A stretch of DNA of 64,000 bases from Enterobacter sp. BIGb0383 (GCF_003751845.1 NZ_RJKQ01000001.1:930001-994000); one strand, 5' to 3'. Positions 1-10,166 are shown, counted from the first letter of the stretch. Numbers and translations are program-made. The notes: generated by a model from the letters alone, not told the origin.

Positions 1-258
1 GGGCCAGACGGCCCCTATATCTTCGATCCTGCCTGCTACTGGGGAGATCGCGAATGTGACCTGGCGATGCTGCCGCTTCATCCGGATAAACCGCCGCAGA
101 TTTACGATGGCTATCAATCCGTATCGCCGCTGCCGTCGGGCTTCCTTGAGCGTCAGCCTGTTTATCAGCTCTATACGCTGTTCAATCGGGCGATTTTGTT
201 CGGGGGACAACATCTGGTCAGAGCGCAGAAAGCGCTGGAGAAGGTGCTGGCGGCATAG
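1..258 (+). CDS. yniA: Fructosamine kinase family protein, 3' end (YniA-like)
   Basis: The gene enters from before the window; only the last 85 codons are present, in frame from base 1 to a TAG at 256-258. The fragment opens with GPDGPYIFDPACYWGDRE and continues CDLAM, which matches the end of the kinase active-site region in the fructosamine kinase/YniA family (the D..YYGDRE-DLAM motif), and its C-terminal helix closely resembles that of E. coli YniA. The family phosphorylates protein-bound or small-molecule ketosamines, or related substrates, in the cytoplasm; the YniA substrate is not settled. In K-12 yniA is not next to tonB, so this is a rearrangement junction. The assignment rests on the C-terminal part only. 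Confidence 0.75.
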   Translation, partial: GPDGPYIFDPACYWGDRECDLAMLPLHPDKPPQIYDGYQSVSPLPSGFLERQPVYQLYTLFNRAILFGGQHLVRAQKALEKVLAA

Positions 259-276
259 CCCCCGAAGGGGCTATGC
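253..276. terminator. Perfect hairpin over the yniA-like stop codon
   Basis: A 10-bp perfect inverted repeat (253-262 with 267-276) encloses a CGAA tetraloop and includes the stop codon. No T-run follows on either strand, so it is only a weak candidate for a shared terminator between the yniA-like gene and the converging tonB. Confidence 0.4.
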
Positions 277-295
277 GTGCACGATAAGGCGGGCG

Positions 296-1012
296 TTATT
301 CCATTCGCGCCCCGCCGTCCAGGCGGAAGACAATATTCACGATCATGCCGTTGCCCGGCTTGCCCGATTCATAACGCCATTTACGCATGGCGGCTTTCAC
401 TTCACGCTCAAACATATTGCTCGGCTGCGCGGAAAGCACTTCCACGTTTTCCACCCGACCGTCTGCCGTCACGTCAAATTTCACCCGCACGCGCCCTTCG
501 ATACGCAGCGCCTGAGCGCGCGCCGGATACTGCGGCTGGTTACGGCTTAACGCACGCGGCCCGGCCGGCACGTTAGCCACCGGCTGAGTGCTCGCCGACG
601 GCGGCGTATTTGACGGTTTGACCGGCGCGGTGCTGGTCACCGGGGCAGTACGCGGCTCCGCCGGAGGCACGTCGCGCTTCGGCTGTTCCACCTTTTTCAC
701 CGGTTTCGGCTTCGGTTTTGGCTTGGGTTTCGGCTTCTCGATAACCACCGGTGCCTCTTTCGGCGGTTCCGGAATCGGTTCTGGCTCGGGCTCGGGTTCT
801 GGCTCAGGCTCCACGACCGGCTGAGGCGCAGGCTGAGGAGGTTCCAGCACCTCAGGCGCCACCATCGTTATCGAAATCGGCTGGGAGGGGGCAGGCTGTT
901 CAACAGTCTGATAGACAGAGGTATATAACAGACCCGCCACCACCGCACCGTGGATCAGTACGGAAAGGAGCGTCGTCGGCCACGGAAAGCGGCGGGGAAA
1001 ATCCAGAGTCAT
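296..1012 (-). CDS. tonB: TonB energy-transducing periplasmic-spanning protein
   Basis: TonB couples the proton motive force, harvested by ExbB/ExbD, to outer-membrane receptors for siderophores and vitamin B12. The 238-residue protein has a single N-terminal membrane anchor (about residues 12-33) with the conserved Ser and His of the SVLIHG segment. A long Pro-rich spacer follows, with a run of Glu-Pro and then Lys-Pro dipeptides, and then a C-terminal domain with RNQPQYPARAQ and a YESGKPGNG segment. The ATG at 1010-1012 is chosen because it gives MTLDFPRRFPWP, the family start; an upstream in-frame ATG at 1045 lies only about 20 bases from a Fur box and is probably untranslated. It reads toward the yniA-like gene and diverges from yciI. 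Confidence 0.96.
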   Translation of the reverse strand: MTLDFPRRFPWPTTLLSVLIHGAVVAGLLYTSVYQTVEQPAPSQPISITMVAPEVLEPPQPAPQPVVEPEPEPEPEPEPIPEPPKEAPVVIEKPKPKPKPKPKPVKKVEQPKRDVPPAEPRTAPVTSTAPVKPSNTPPSASTQPVANVPAGPRALSRNQPQYPARAQALRIEGRVRVKFDVTADGRVENVEVLSAQPSNMFEREVKAAMRKWRYESGKPGNGMIVNIVFRLDGGARME

Positions 1013-1066
1013 GGAAGCACTATTTGGCATCGCAGCATCGGCCATACATTTTCTACGTCTATGTCT

Positions 1067-1085
1067 AATTGAGAATCATTTGCGA
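1067..1085 (-). promoter_or_regulatory. Fur box upstream of tonB
   Basis: On the minus strand the 19 bases read as an imperfect inverted repeat with the AATGATTCTCAATT core typical of enterobacterial Fur sites. Its place 55 bases upstream of the tonB ATG fits iron-dependent repression of tonB, as established in E. coli. Confidence 0.75.
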
Positions 1086-1250
1086 TGAGTGTATCACCAT
1101 GCGTCGCCCAGGAAAATACTTTGATGCCCACTGGCCTAAAACCGGATACCGCAGCCGCTGACTTTTCCATCAGCACAGGTCATCTTTACATTGCAGTCCC
1201 TGTGGCTTTCACATACCGTAAACCACAGATTATCGATAAGGAGCTGTCCC

Positions 1251-1547
1251 GTGCTGTATGTCATTTATGCTGAAGATATTGCCGACTCGATGGAAAAACG
1301 CCTGTCGGTGCGCCCCGCTCACCTCGCCCGTCTGCAGCTGCTGCAGGATGAAGGCCGTCTGCTCACCGCGGGTCCGATGCCTGCCGTGGACAGCAACGAT
1401 CCCGGCGCCGCCGGTTTTACCGGTTCAACGGTGATCGCCGAGTTTGAATCCCTTGAGGCAGCCAAAGCCTGGGCGGAGGCCGATCCTTACGTGGCCGCGG
1501 GCGTTTATCAAACCGTCTCCGTCAAACCGTTTAAAAAAGTCTTTTAA
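1251..1547 (+). CDS. yciI: YciI family protein
   Basis: A 98-residue cytoplasmic protein of the YCII family (dimeric ferredoxin-like alpha/beta fold); its biochemical role is not established. The sequence is almost identical to E. coli YciI, including [20 protein letters not shown], the [20 protein letters not shown] segment and the C-terminal [10 protein letters not shown]. The start is a GTG at 1251, preceded at seven bases by AAGGAG (1238-1243); starting there reproduces the family length exactly, whereas longer in-frame extensions have no homology. It is divergent from tonB and followed by a GNAT gene on the same strand. Confidence 0.93.
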   Translation: MLYVIYAEDIADSMEKRLSVRPAHLARLQLLQDEGRLLTAGPMPAVDSNDPGAAGFTGSTVIAEFESLEAAKAWAEADPYVAAGVYQTVSVKPFKKVF

Positions 1548-1559
1548 GTCTGCAAGAAC

Positions 1560-1578
1560 GGCGCATCCCCGATGCGCC
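1560..1578 (+). terminator. Short hairpin between yciI and the GNAT gene
   Basis: An 8-bp GC-rich inverted repeat (1560-1567 with 1571-1578) with a CCC loop, ending 18 bases before the next start codon. There is no T-run, so it may be an attenuator or a 3'-end stabiliser and not a full terminator. Confidence 0.4.
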
Positions 1579-1596
1579 AATTAACAAGGAAGTGAA

Positions 1597-2070
1597 ATGA
1601 TTTCATTCCGCCCCGTCCAGCACCACGAGTTCGCCGCCTTTGCCGATTACTTTATTGCCGACTACGCCGAGGAAATAGCCGTTAATTATCGCCTCAGCGA
1701 AGCCGATGCCCTTCTGCAGGCCAGACGCGATCTCGAATCCAGCTTCCCTGACCGGGAGAGTACGGCAGAACAGGTGCTGCTGTGCATTATCCAGGATGAC
1801 GCACAGCATATTGGCTATCTGTGGTACAAACCCGATCTGCAGTTAATGTCGGCTTATATTAATGATTTCTATCTTTTCCCGGCGTTTCGCGGTCAGGGCC
1901 TGGGCAGCAAGGCCATGAAGCATCTGGAAGAAAAGCTGGAAGAGGAAGGATTTACCCAGCTCAAACTGCGGGTAGCCGCCGGTAATCAGCGGGCCAGACA
2001 TGTCTATGAGGCGAGTGGTTTTGAGGTCACCGGCATTAATATGAATAAACTGCTGGGAAACCGGACCTGA
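1597..2070 (+). CDS. GNAT family N-acetyltransferase
   Basis: A 157-residue protein of the Gcn5-related N-acetyltransferase fold, which transfers acetyl groups from acetyl-CoA to an amine; the substrate is unknown. The acetyl-CoA binding motif A is visible as the strand INDFYLFPAF followed by RGQGLGSKAMKHLEE, and motif B as LRVAAGNQRARHVYEASGF. The start has a good AAGGAAGTGAA ribosome site. The gene sits where E. coli K-12 carries the potassium channel gene kch, between yciI and yciY-clsA, and may be co-transcribed with yciI. Family assignment is firm, the substrate is not. Confidence 0.85.
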   Translation: MISFRPVQHHEFAAFADYFIADYAEEIAVNYRLSEADALLQARRDLESSFPDRESTAEQVLLCIIQDDAQHIGYLWYKPDLQLMSAYINDFYLFPAFRGQGLGSKAMKHLEEKLEEEGFTQLKLRVAAGNQRARHVYEASGFEVTGINMNKLLGNRT

Positions 2071-2073
2071 AAA

Positions 2074-2099
2074 ACAGAAGGCACCGCGAACGGTGCCTT
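2074..2099. terminator. Bidirectional terminator between GNAT gene and yciY
   Basis: A 9-bp stem (2078-2086 with 2091-2099) with a CGAA loop. On the minus strand it is followed by CTGTTTTT, a proper U-tract for ending the yciY transcript; on the plus strand it follows the GNAT stop codon directly. Confidence 0.7.
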
Positions 2100-2106
2100 A
2101 TGGCAA

Positions 2107-2283
2107 TCAGGCTTCGTAGCTGGCAATAAACAGCAGCGAATGACGATGGCGGCTGAGCAGACGCTTCCTGATTGAGTGGATGCGGATATTGCGACGCGAC
2201 TGCGCTTCCAGCCAGCGGGATTTACGGCGCCCGACCTGGCGCAGCATCCGCCAGCGCCCCACTTCCATTCTACTACGCTTCAT
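2107..2283 (-). CDS. yciY: Small basic protein YciY
   Basis: A 58-codon reading frame on the minus strand begins MKRSRMEVGRWRMLRQ and is very rich in Arg and Lys (including RRKSRWLEAQSRRNIRIHS). It closely matches the E. coli small protein YciY, both in sequence and in position next to clsA. The function is unknown. Conservation between species of such a short frame supports real coding. It is divergent from clsA and convergent with the GNAT gene, with a terminator hairpin directly after its stop. The gene is close to the usual length cut-off and would be missed by many annotations. Confidence 0.85.
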   Translation of the reverse strand: MKRSRMEVGRWRMLRQVGRRKSRWLEAQSRRNIRIHSIRKRLLSRHRHSLLFIASYEA

Positions 2284-2426
2284 GTCGACAACTCTCAGGC
2301 TAACAGAGCCACCATTATAGACCCTTGCCGATGCCTGACCAGCGGTTTCACCGCCGTTTTTATTTGCCAGACGTTTGAGGTCGCGTACACTCTTAACAAT
2401 ACGCTTTCAAAAGGATTTTTTTGACT

Positions 2427-4251
<1,825 letters not shown>

Positions 4252-4255
4252 GCGC

Positions 4256-4294
4256 AGAAAAAAAGGGCTGACATCGCGTCAGCCCTTTTTATTT
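4256..4294. terminator. Bidirectional terminator between yciU and oppF
   Basis: An 11-bp stem (4262-4272 with 4278-4288) with an ATCGC loop, flanked by an A-run on the left and a T-run on the right, so it works as a Rho-independent terminator for both converging transcripts. Confidence 0.9.
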
Positions 4295-5297
4295 ACAGCG
4301 GGTCTACCTTCAGGCAGGAGACCGCGTGACGGAAGCTACCCTCCAGCACCGGACGCGTCTTCGCACACTCCGGCCCGGCAATCGGGCAGCGGGTACGGAA
4401 CACGCAGCCTGACGGCGGGTTAATCGGCGACGGCAGTTCCCCTTCCAGCAGCTGGATCGTTTTATTCTTCTCCATATCCGGGTCGGGCACCGGCACCGCA
4501 GACATCAGCGCTTTGGTGTAAGGATGCAGCGGATTGTTGTACACCTCATCATAGGTGCCCAACTCCACGGCATGGCCGAGATACATGACCAGCACGCGAT
4601 CGGAGATGTGTTTCACTACCGCCAGGTCGTGGGCGATAAAGATCAGCGACAGCCCCATTTCACGCTGCAGTTTCTGCAGGAGGTTAACCACCTGCGCCTG
4701 AATCGACACATCAAGCGCCGACACCGGTTCGTCACAGATAATCAGCTTCGGCTCAAGGATCAGCGCACGGGCAATACCGATACGCTGACACTGGCCGCCG
4801 GAGAACTCATGCGGGTAGCGGTTGATCAGGTTCGGCAGCAGGCCAACCTTCATCATCATCGCCTTCACCTTGTCACGCACTTCCTGACGCGGCATTTTCG
4901 GATGGTAGGTCCGCAGCGGCTCAGCAATGATTTCCCCGATGGTCATGCGCGGGTTAAGAGACGCCAGCGGATCCTGGAAAATCATCTGGATATCGCTACG
5001 CACCGCACGCCACTCCGCGGGCTTCATCCCCAGCAGATCGTTGCCCAGCCAGGCCACTTTGCCGTCGGTCGCTTTCACCAGTCCGATAATCGCACGGGCA
5101 AAGGTCGATTTGCCGCAGCCGGATTCACCGACCACGCCCAGGGTTTCGCCTTCATAAAGGCGCAGGGTAACGCCATCGACGGCCTTCAGGGTTTTCGGCG
5201 GCTGCCAGAACCACTGTTTGCCGTCTTTAATGTCGAAATGCACTTTCAGATCGGCAATTTCGAGTAAGACTTTTTTCTCTTCGGTCATGGCGTTCAT
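4293..5297 (-). CDS. oppF: Oligopeptide ABC transporter ATP-binding protein OppF
   Basis: One of the two cytoplasmic ATPases of the oligopeptide permease, which imports peptides including recycled murein peptides. The 334-residue protein shows the Walker A loop GESGCGKST, the ABC signature FSGGQCQR, Walker B LIICDEP and the His of the H-loop (FIAHD). Near the C-terminus is a Cys-rich segment (CVFRTRCPIAGPECAKTRP) that in the Opp/Dpp subfamily binds an iron-sulfur cluster. It is the last gene of oppABCDF; its ATG overlaps the oppD stop by four bases (5294-5297), indicating translational coupling. Confidence 0.97.
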   Translation of the reverse strand: MNAMTEEKKVLLEIADLKVHFDIKDGKQWFWQPPKTLKAVDGVTLRLYEGETLGVVGESGCGKSTFARAIIGLVKATDGKVAWLGNDLLGMKPAEWRAVRSDIQMIFQDPLASLNPRMTIGEIIAEPLRTYHPKMPRQEVRDKVKAMMMKVGLLPNLINRYPHEFSGGQCQRIGIARALILEPKLIICDEPVSALDVSIQAQVVNLLQKLQREMGLSLIFIAHDLAVVKHISDRVLVMYLGHAVELGTYDEVYNNPLHPYTKALMSAVPVPDPDMEKNKTIQLLEGELPSPINPPSGCVFRTRCPIAGPECAKTRPVLEGSFRHAVSCLKVDPL

Positions 5298-6295
5298 ACC
5301 AGCTCCTCCACCGACTTAAAGCAGGCGCGCATACGGCCCGGTGCAAAGGTTTCCAGCGGTGGAGCGCTGTTACAGATATCCATCGCATGCGGGCAGCGAG
5401 GCTGGAAGGGACAGCCCTTCGGCAGACGCAGCAGGTTCGGCGGGTTGCCCGGAATGGTTAACAGGGACTCGCCTTCCGCATCCAGACGCGGTACCGCATT
5501 CAGCAGGCCGATGGAATACGGATGCGCGGGCTGATAGAAGACATCACGCGCATGGCCATATTCCATGGTCCGCCCGGCGTACATCACCAGCACCTTGTCA
5601 CAGATACCCGCCACCACGCCGAGGTCGTGGGTAATCATAATAATCGCGGTGTTAAATTCACGCTTCAGCTCGTTGAGCAGCGTCATGATCTGCGCCTGTA
5701 CGGTCACGTCGAGCGCGGTGGTCGGTTCATCGGCAATCAGCAATTTCGGCTTGCACATCAGCGCCATGGCGATCATCACGCGCTGACGCATCCCGCCGGA
5801 GAATTCATGAGGATACATTTTCATGCGCTTACGCGCTTCCGGCATTTTCACCGCATCCAACATTTTCACCGACTCTTCAAACGCTTCGGCCTTGCCCATT
5901 CCTTTATGCAGCATCAACACTTCCATCAGCTGCTCGTCAACCCGCATATAGGGGTTCAGGGAGGTCATCGGGTCCTGGAAGATCATCGAGATCTGCTCAG
6001 CGCGCAGCTTATTCAGCTCTTTCTCAGGCAGGTTGAGGATCTCCCGACCGTTGAAGGTCGCGGAGCCGCCGATGCGGCCGTTAGCGGCCAGCAGGCCCAT
6101 CAGGGCAAATGCGGTCTGGGATTTACCCGAGCCGGACTCACCCACAATCCCTAAGGTTTCCCCGGCGCGCAGGCTGAAGTTCAGGTCGTTAACGGCGGTT
6201 ACGTCGCCGTCCGGCGTCTGGAAGGTCACACGCAGATCTTTTACGTCCAGCAGCAGATCGCTGCGAGGCGCCGTCGAGGTTTCAATAATGCTCAT
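5294..6295 (-). CDS. oppD: Oligopeptide ABC transporter ATP-binding protein OppD
   Basis: The partner ATPase of OppF in the oligopeptide importer. The 333-residue sequence has Walker [10 protein letters not shown], the signature FSGGMRQR, Walker [10 protein letters not shown] and a C-terminal Opp/Dpp Cys motif ([14 protein letters not shown]). It is four residues shorter than E. coli OppD owing to a shorter N-terminal stretch before [11 protein letters not shown]. It is separated from oppC by 11 bases, with a CGGCACTCC-type ribosome region between them, and overlaps oppF by four bases. Confidence 0.97.
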   Translation of the reverse strand: MSIIETSTAPRSDLLLDVKDLRVTFQTPDGDVTAVNDLNFSLRAGETLGIVGESGSGKSQTAFALMGLLAANGRIGGSATFNGREILNLPEKELNKLRAEQISMIFQDPMTSLNPYMRVDEQLMEVLMLHKGMGKAEAFEESVKMLDAVKMPEARKRMKMYPHEFSGGMRQRVMIAMALMCKPKLLIADEPTTALDVTVQAQIMTLLNELKREFNTAIIMITHDLGVVAGICDKVLVMYAGRTMEYGHARDVFYQPAHPYSIGLLNAVPRLDAEGESLLTIPGNPPNLLRLPKGCPFQPRCPHAMDICNSAPPLETFAPGRMRACFKSVEELV

Positions 6296-6306
6296 AGCGG
6301 CACTCC

Positions 6307-7212
6307 TTAACGATCTTTCGGGTCGAGGGCATCACGCAGGCCATCGCCGATAAAGTTGAAACAGAACAGGGTCACCACCAGCAGTGCTGCCGGGAACATC
6401 AACAGCCAGGGGGAAACTTCCATCGAGTTGGCACCGTCGCTCAGCAGCGCGCCCCATGAGCTCAGCGGCTCCTGGGTTCCCAGACCGAGGAAGCTTAAGA
6501 AGGATTCGAACAGGATCATGCTCGGCACCAGCAGCGAGGCATACACCACCACCACGCCCAGCACGTTCGGTACGATGTGACGCACAACGATATTTTTCGT
6601 CGAGACGCCGCCGACCTGTGCCGCTTCAATAAACTCTTTACGCTTCAGGCTCAGAGTCTGGCCGCGCACAATACGCGCCATATCCAGCCAGGAAACCATG
6701 CCGATAGCCACAAAGATCAGCAAAATATTCTGACCAAAGAAGGTGACCAGCAGGATCACGAAGAACATAAACGGGAAGGAGTTGAGGATCTCCAGCAGAC
6801 GCATCATTACCGAGTCCACTTTACCGCCCAGATAGCCGGAAAGTGAGCCGTACAGCGTCCCGAGGATCACCGCCACCAGCGCAGCAGCAATACCGACCAT
6901 CAGCGAAATACGTCCGCCAATCGCCACGCGCACCAGCAGGTCACGCCCGGAGGAGTCGGTACCGAAGTAGTGACCGGATTCCATATCCGGCGGGCTGGAC
7001 ATCATGCCCCAGTCGGTATCGAAATAGGTAAACTGCGACAGCACCGGTGCAAAGGTAACAAAGAGCGCAATCAGCGTCAGCACCACCAGGCTCGCCACCG
7101 CCGCACGGTTGTGCATAAAGCGACGACGCGCGTCCTGCCAAAGGCTACGACCTTCAACTTCCAGTTTCTCACTGAAGTTTTCCAGCGCCTCGCTGTTTTT
7201 CTTACTTAACAT
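6307..7212 (-). CDS. oppC: Oligopeptide ABC transporter permease OppC
   Basis: An inner-membrane permease subunit that forms the translocation channel together with OppB. The 301-residue protein carries an N-terminal cytoplasmic stretch, a first membrane helix around residues 38-60, and five later helices. The conserved EAA loop that contacts the ATPases is visible as EFIEAAQVGGVSTKNIVVRH. Length and sequence match E. coli OppC (302 residues). It lies 12 bases downstream of oppB in the same operon. Confidence 0.96.
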   Translation of the reverse strand: MLSKKNSEALENFSEKLEVEGRSLWQDARRRFMHNRAAVASLVVLTLIALFVTFAPVLSQFTYFDTDWGMMSSPPDMESGHYFGTDSSGRDLLVRVAIGGRISLMVGIAAALVAVILGTLYGSLSGYLGGKVDSVMMRLLEILNSFPFMFFVILLVTFFGQNILLIFVAIGMVSWLDMARIVRGQTLSLKRKEFIEAAQVGGVSTKNIVVRHIVPNVLGVVVVYASLLVPSMILFESFLSFLGLGTQEPLSSWGALLSDGANSMEVSPWLLMFPAALLVVTLFCFNFIGDGLRDALDPKDR

Positions 7213-7224
7213 TATGGCGCTCCA

Positions 7225-8145
7225 TCAGTAACGAATTTTCGGATCGATAACGGCGTAGAGCACGTCAACAATCGCGTTGAAAACAATAGTCAGGGTGCCG
7301 ACCAGAATGGTCAGGCTCAGTACCAGCGAGTAGTCACGGTTCAGCGCACCGTTAACAAACAGCTGACCGATGCCAGGCAGACCGTAGATGGTCTCGATCA
7401 CCATCGAACCGGTAATAATACCGACGAAGGCAGGACCTAAATAAGAGAGTACCGGCAGCAGCGCAGGCTTCAGCGCATGGCGCAGAATAATCCGCCGCAT
7501 CGGCAGCCCTTTGGCTTTGGCGGTACGAATAAAGTTGGAGTGCAGAACTTCAATCATCGAGCCACGGGTAATACGCGCGATACTGGCGATATAGGCCAGC
7601 GACAGCGCCACCATCGGCAGAATCATATATTTCGGTGCGCCGCCGTTCCACCCGCCTCCGGGCAGCCATTTGAGGGTAATGGCGAAGACCATCACCAGCA
7701 GCGGTGCCACCACGAAACTGGGTATCACCACCCCGGTCATGGCAAAGCCCATTACCGTGTAGTCCCAGCGGGTATTTTGCTTCAGCGCGGCAATAACGCC
7801 TGCGCTTACGCCGACAATCAGCGCCAGCAGGAAGGCAGCCGCACCCAGTTTTGCGGAAACCGGGAAGCTCGATGCCACCAGATCGTTCACCGTATAATCT
7901 TTATATTTAAACGACGGCCCGAAATCCCCGTGCGCCAGCTGTTTCAGGTAGCTGAAGTACTGGGTCATCACAGGATCGTTCAGGTGATATTTGGCTTCGA
8001 TATTGGCCAGAACTTCCGGCGGCAATGCGCGTTCCCCGGTGAAAGGACTTCCCGGCGCAAGGCGCATCATAAAGAATGAGATAGTAATAAGGATAAATAA
8101 CGTCGGTATCGCTTCCAGACAGCGACGCAGGATAAATTTCAACAT
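7225..8145 (-). CDS. oppB: Oligopeptide ABC transporter permease OppB
   Basis: The second channel-forming permease of the oligopeptide importer. With the ATG at 8143-8145 it starts MLKFILRRCLEAIPTLF and is 306 residues, identical in length to E. coli OppB; a longer frame upstream has no homology. Six membrane segments are visible, and the EAA loop reads FIRTAKAKGLPMRRIILRHA. It is separated from oppA by 139 bases that hold a strong hairpin, which would lower expression of the membrane components relative to the abundant binding protein. Confidence 0.96.
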   Translation of the reverse strand: MLKFILRRCLEAIPTLFILITISFFMMRLAPGSPFTGERALPPEVLANIEAKYHLNDPVMTQYFSYLKQLAHGDFGPSFKYKDYTVNDLVASSFPVSAKLGAAAFLLALIVGVSAGVIAALKQNTRWDYTVMGFAMTGVVIPSFVVAPLLVMVFAITLKWLPGGGWNGGAPKYMILPMVALSLAYIASIARITRGSMIEVLHSNFIRTAKAKGLPMRRIILRHALKPALLPVLSYLGPAFVGIITGSMVIETIYGLPGIGQLFVNGALNRDYSLVLSLTILVGTLTIVFNAIVDVLYAVIDPKIRY

Positions 8146-8234
8146 TGCCCGTACCTTCTGGCTTGTGCCTTCAACACTGATTCTGCTGCGCGCTATCAAG
8201 CGCCGCTCGCGTCATTCAGTGCCAATTAGTGCGA

Positions 8235-8275
8235 CGAAAAAAAGACACAGTGGGGCAAGACGAATCTTGCCCCAC
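8235..8275 (-). terminator. Intercistronic attenuator between oppA and oppB
   Basis: On the minus strand an 11-bp GC-rich stem (8250-8260 with 8265-8275, loop TTCG) begins just downstream of the oppA stop and is followed by a run of eight Ts interrupted once. This is a textbook intrinsic terminator placed inside the operon, so a minority of transcripts probably read through to oppBCDF. Confidence 0.85.
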
Positions 8276-8284
8276 GTATTGCCA

Positions 8285-9913
8285 TTAGTGCTTGATAATA
8301 TACAAGTTCTTAACGTAGATGTTATCCAGCGGGTCTTTACCGGTGTAGCCACCGACCCACGGTTTCACCAGACGGGCGTTCACGTAGTGGTAGACCGGCA
8401 CGATGGCGGAGTCTTTATCCAGCTGCTGTTCAGCTTTGGAATAGAGCTCGGCGCGCGCTGCGTCGTCGGTCACTTTCAGCGTGTCGTTGACCAGCTTGTC
8501 GAAGGCCTCGCTCTTATAGTGCGCGGTATTGTTCGAGCTGTCGGACAGCATGGTGTTCAGGAACGAAGTCGGTTCGTTGTAGTCAGCACACCAGCCGGCA
8601 CGGGAAACGTCGAAGTTACCCTGATGACGGGTATCGAGGAAGGTTTTCCACTCCTGGTTTTCCAGCTTGACGTTGGCACCGAGGTTTTTCTTCCAGATGG
8701 AAGAAACGGCGATGGCCAGCTTCTTGTGCAGGTCAGAAGTGTTGTACAGCAGGCTGAAGGAGAGCGGTTTGTCCGCGGTAAAGCCCGCTTCAGCCAGCAG
8801 TTTTTTCGCTTCGGCGTTACGCTGTTCCTGGGTCAGTTTCGCCCACTCCGGCTCAACCAGTTTTGCACCGTCGGTATACGGCGGGGTGTAGCTCCAGGCA
8901 GGCAGGTCGCCCTGGTTTTTCACTTTATTCACGATGATGTCGCGATCCAGAGCCAGTTTCAGCGCGGTACGTACGCGCACGTCGTTAAACGGCGGCTTCT
9001 GGTTGTTGATTTCGTAGTAGTAGGTGCACAGATACGGGTCAACGCGAACTTCGTTCGGGATCTCTTTTTTCAGTTTCTGGAACAGTTCAATCGGCATGTT
9101 GTTATAGGTCATGTCGATTTCGCCGCTGCGGTAGCGGTTTACGTCAGTCACTTCAGAGGAGATCGGCAGGTAGGTTACCTGATTGATAACGGTTTTTTCG
9201 TTATCCCAGTAGTTGGTGTTGCGCTCAAGCACGATGCGCTCGTTCACCACCCAGTTTTTCAGTTTGTAAGCACCGTTGGTGACGATGTTTGCTGGCTGAG
9301 TCCATTTGTCGCCGAATTTCTCTACGGTTGCTTTAGGCACCGGAGAAACGGACGGGTGAGTCAGCAGCTTGTAGAAATAAGGAACCGGCTCGCTCAGAGT
9401 GACTTCGAAGGTGTTGTCATCCAGCGCTTTAACGCCCAGTTCGCTGGTCGGTTTTTTACCGGTAATAATGTCATCAATATTGGCGATATGGCCATATTGC
9501 AGATAGCTGGAGTATGGCGATGCGGTATTCGGATCCGCCAGACGCTGCCAGCTATAGACGAAGTCGTGCGCCGTAACCGGCGTACCGTCGGACCATTTCG
9601 CGTTTTTACGCAGATGGAAGGTCCAGACTTTAAAATCTTTGTTTTCCCACTTCTCAGCAACACCGGCGCTCGGATGGCCCTGGAGATCGCTCACCAGCAG
9701 ACCTTCAAACAGATCGCGGCTGATGTTGGACTCTGGCACGCCTTCAATTTTATGCGGATCCAGAGACTGAACTTCTGAACCGTTGTTACGGACCAGAGTC
9801 TGGTTTTCAGCCAGCTGAACACCAGCAGGAACGTCTGCGGCAATGGCGCTGCCAGCGATTAGCGCTGCGAATACGCCCGCTGCAATCAGGCTTTTCTTTG
9901 TGATGATGGACAT
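8285..9913 (-). CDS. oppA: Periplasmic oligopeptide-binding protein OppA
   Basis: The soluble receptor of the oligopeptide permease; it binds peptides of about two to five residues with little side-chain specificity and delivers them to OppBC. The 542-residue precursor has a signal peptide with two Lys at residues 6-7, a hydrophobic core and a likely cleavage after AIA (residue 25) to give mature ADVPAG. The SBP family 5 signature region (residues about 95-130) and the Cys pair typical of OppA are present. It is the first gene of oppABCDF, with a ribosome site GGAG in front of ATG. In E. coli it is controlled by Lrp and by the sRNA GcvB. Confidence 0.97.
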   Translation of the reverse strand: MSIITKKSLIAAGVFAALIAGSAIAADVPAGVQLAENQTLVRNNGSEVQSLDPHKIEGVPESNISRDLFEGLLVSDLQGHPSAGVAEKWENKDFKVWTFHLRKNAKWSDGTPVTAHDFVYSWQRLADPNTASPYSSYLQYGHIANIDDIITGKKPTSELGVKALDDNTFEVTLSEPVPYFYKLLTHPSVSPVPKATVEKFGDKWTQPANIVTNGAYKLKNWVVNERIVLERNTNYWDNEKTVINQVTYLPISSEVTDVNRYRSGEIDMTYNNMPIELFQKLKKEIPNEVRVDPYLCTYYYEINNQKPPFNDVRVRTALKLALDRDIIVNKVKNQGDLPAWSYTPPYTDGAKLVEPEWAKLTQEQRNAEAKKLLAEAGFTADKPLSFSLLYNTSDLHKKLAIAVSSIWKKNLGANVKLENQEWKTFLDTRHQGNFDVSRAGWCADYNEPTSFLNTMLSDSSNNTAHYKSEAFDKLVNDTLKVTDDAARAELYSKAEQQLDKDSAIVPVYHYVNARLVKPWVGGYTGKDPLDNIYVKNLYIIKH

Positions 9914-9945
9914 TGTGTTGATACTCCACTCATTATAATTACCGA
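9900..9945 (-). promoter_or_regulatory. CA-rich oppA translation start region, possible GcvB target
   Basis: Around the oppA start the transcript reads GGAGTATCAACACAATGTCC followed by more CA-rich sequence. GcvB is known in E. coli and Salmonella to repress oppA through its GU-rich R1 region by pairing with CA-rich sequence near the start codon. The gcvB gene is not in this window, so this is an inference from composition and from the known regulon. Confidence 0.4.
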
Positions 9946-10147
9946 TCTGCGATCGGCTGTTTAATACCCTTTGGGGTTCTGTACAGCGCAGGAGATTTTG
10001 GCGCTGTCAGATTGTTTACTACCTGCTATCACCGACTTTACTTTTCCGGCTGCTCGTCGGAGGCAGCCTTACTGTCGATTCTGGTCACCGCTACCCTGTC
10101 CGCAACGGTGACGTTAACTATTTCGCGCCGTAGAGCGCGTTATATTT

Positions 10148-10166
10148 GAAAATGATTCTCATCTAC
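10148..10166. promoter_or_regulatory. Fur-like operator upstream of oppA
   Basis: The 19 bases from 10148 contain AAAATGATTCTCATC and match the classical Fur palindrome at about 13 of 19 positions, sharing the AATGATTCTCA core with the tonB site at 1067-1085. It lies about 235 bases upstream of the oppA ATG. A functional role is not established. Confidence 0.4.

Noticed and set aside
1013-1045. Upstream alternative start for tonB
   Set aside because: The extra 11 residues are not conserved and the start would fall within the probable promoter/leader next to the Fur box.
7991-9778. 595-codon frame opposite oppA/oppB
   Set aside because: It is an antisense shadow of the highly biased oppA codons, with Val/Phe/Arg/His-rich content typical of such shadows.
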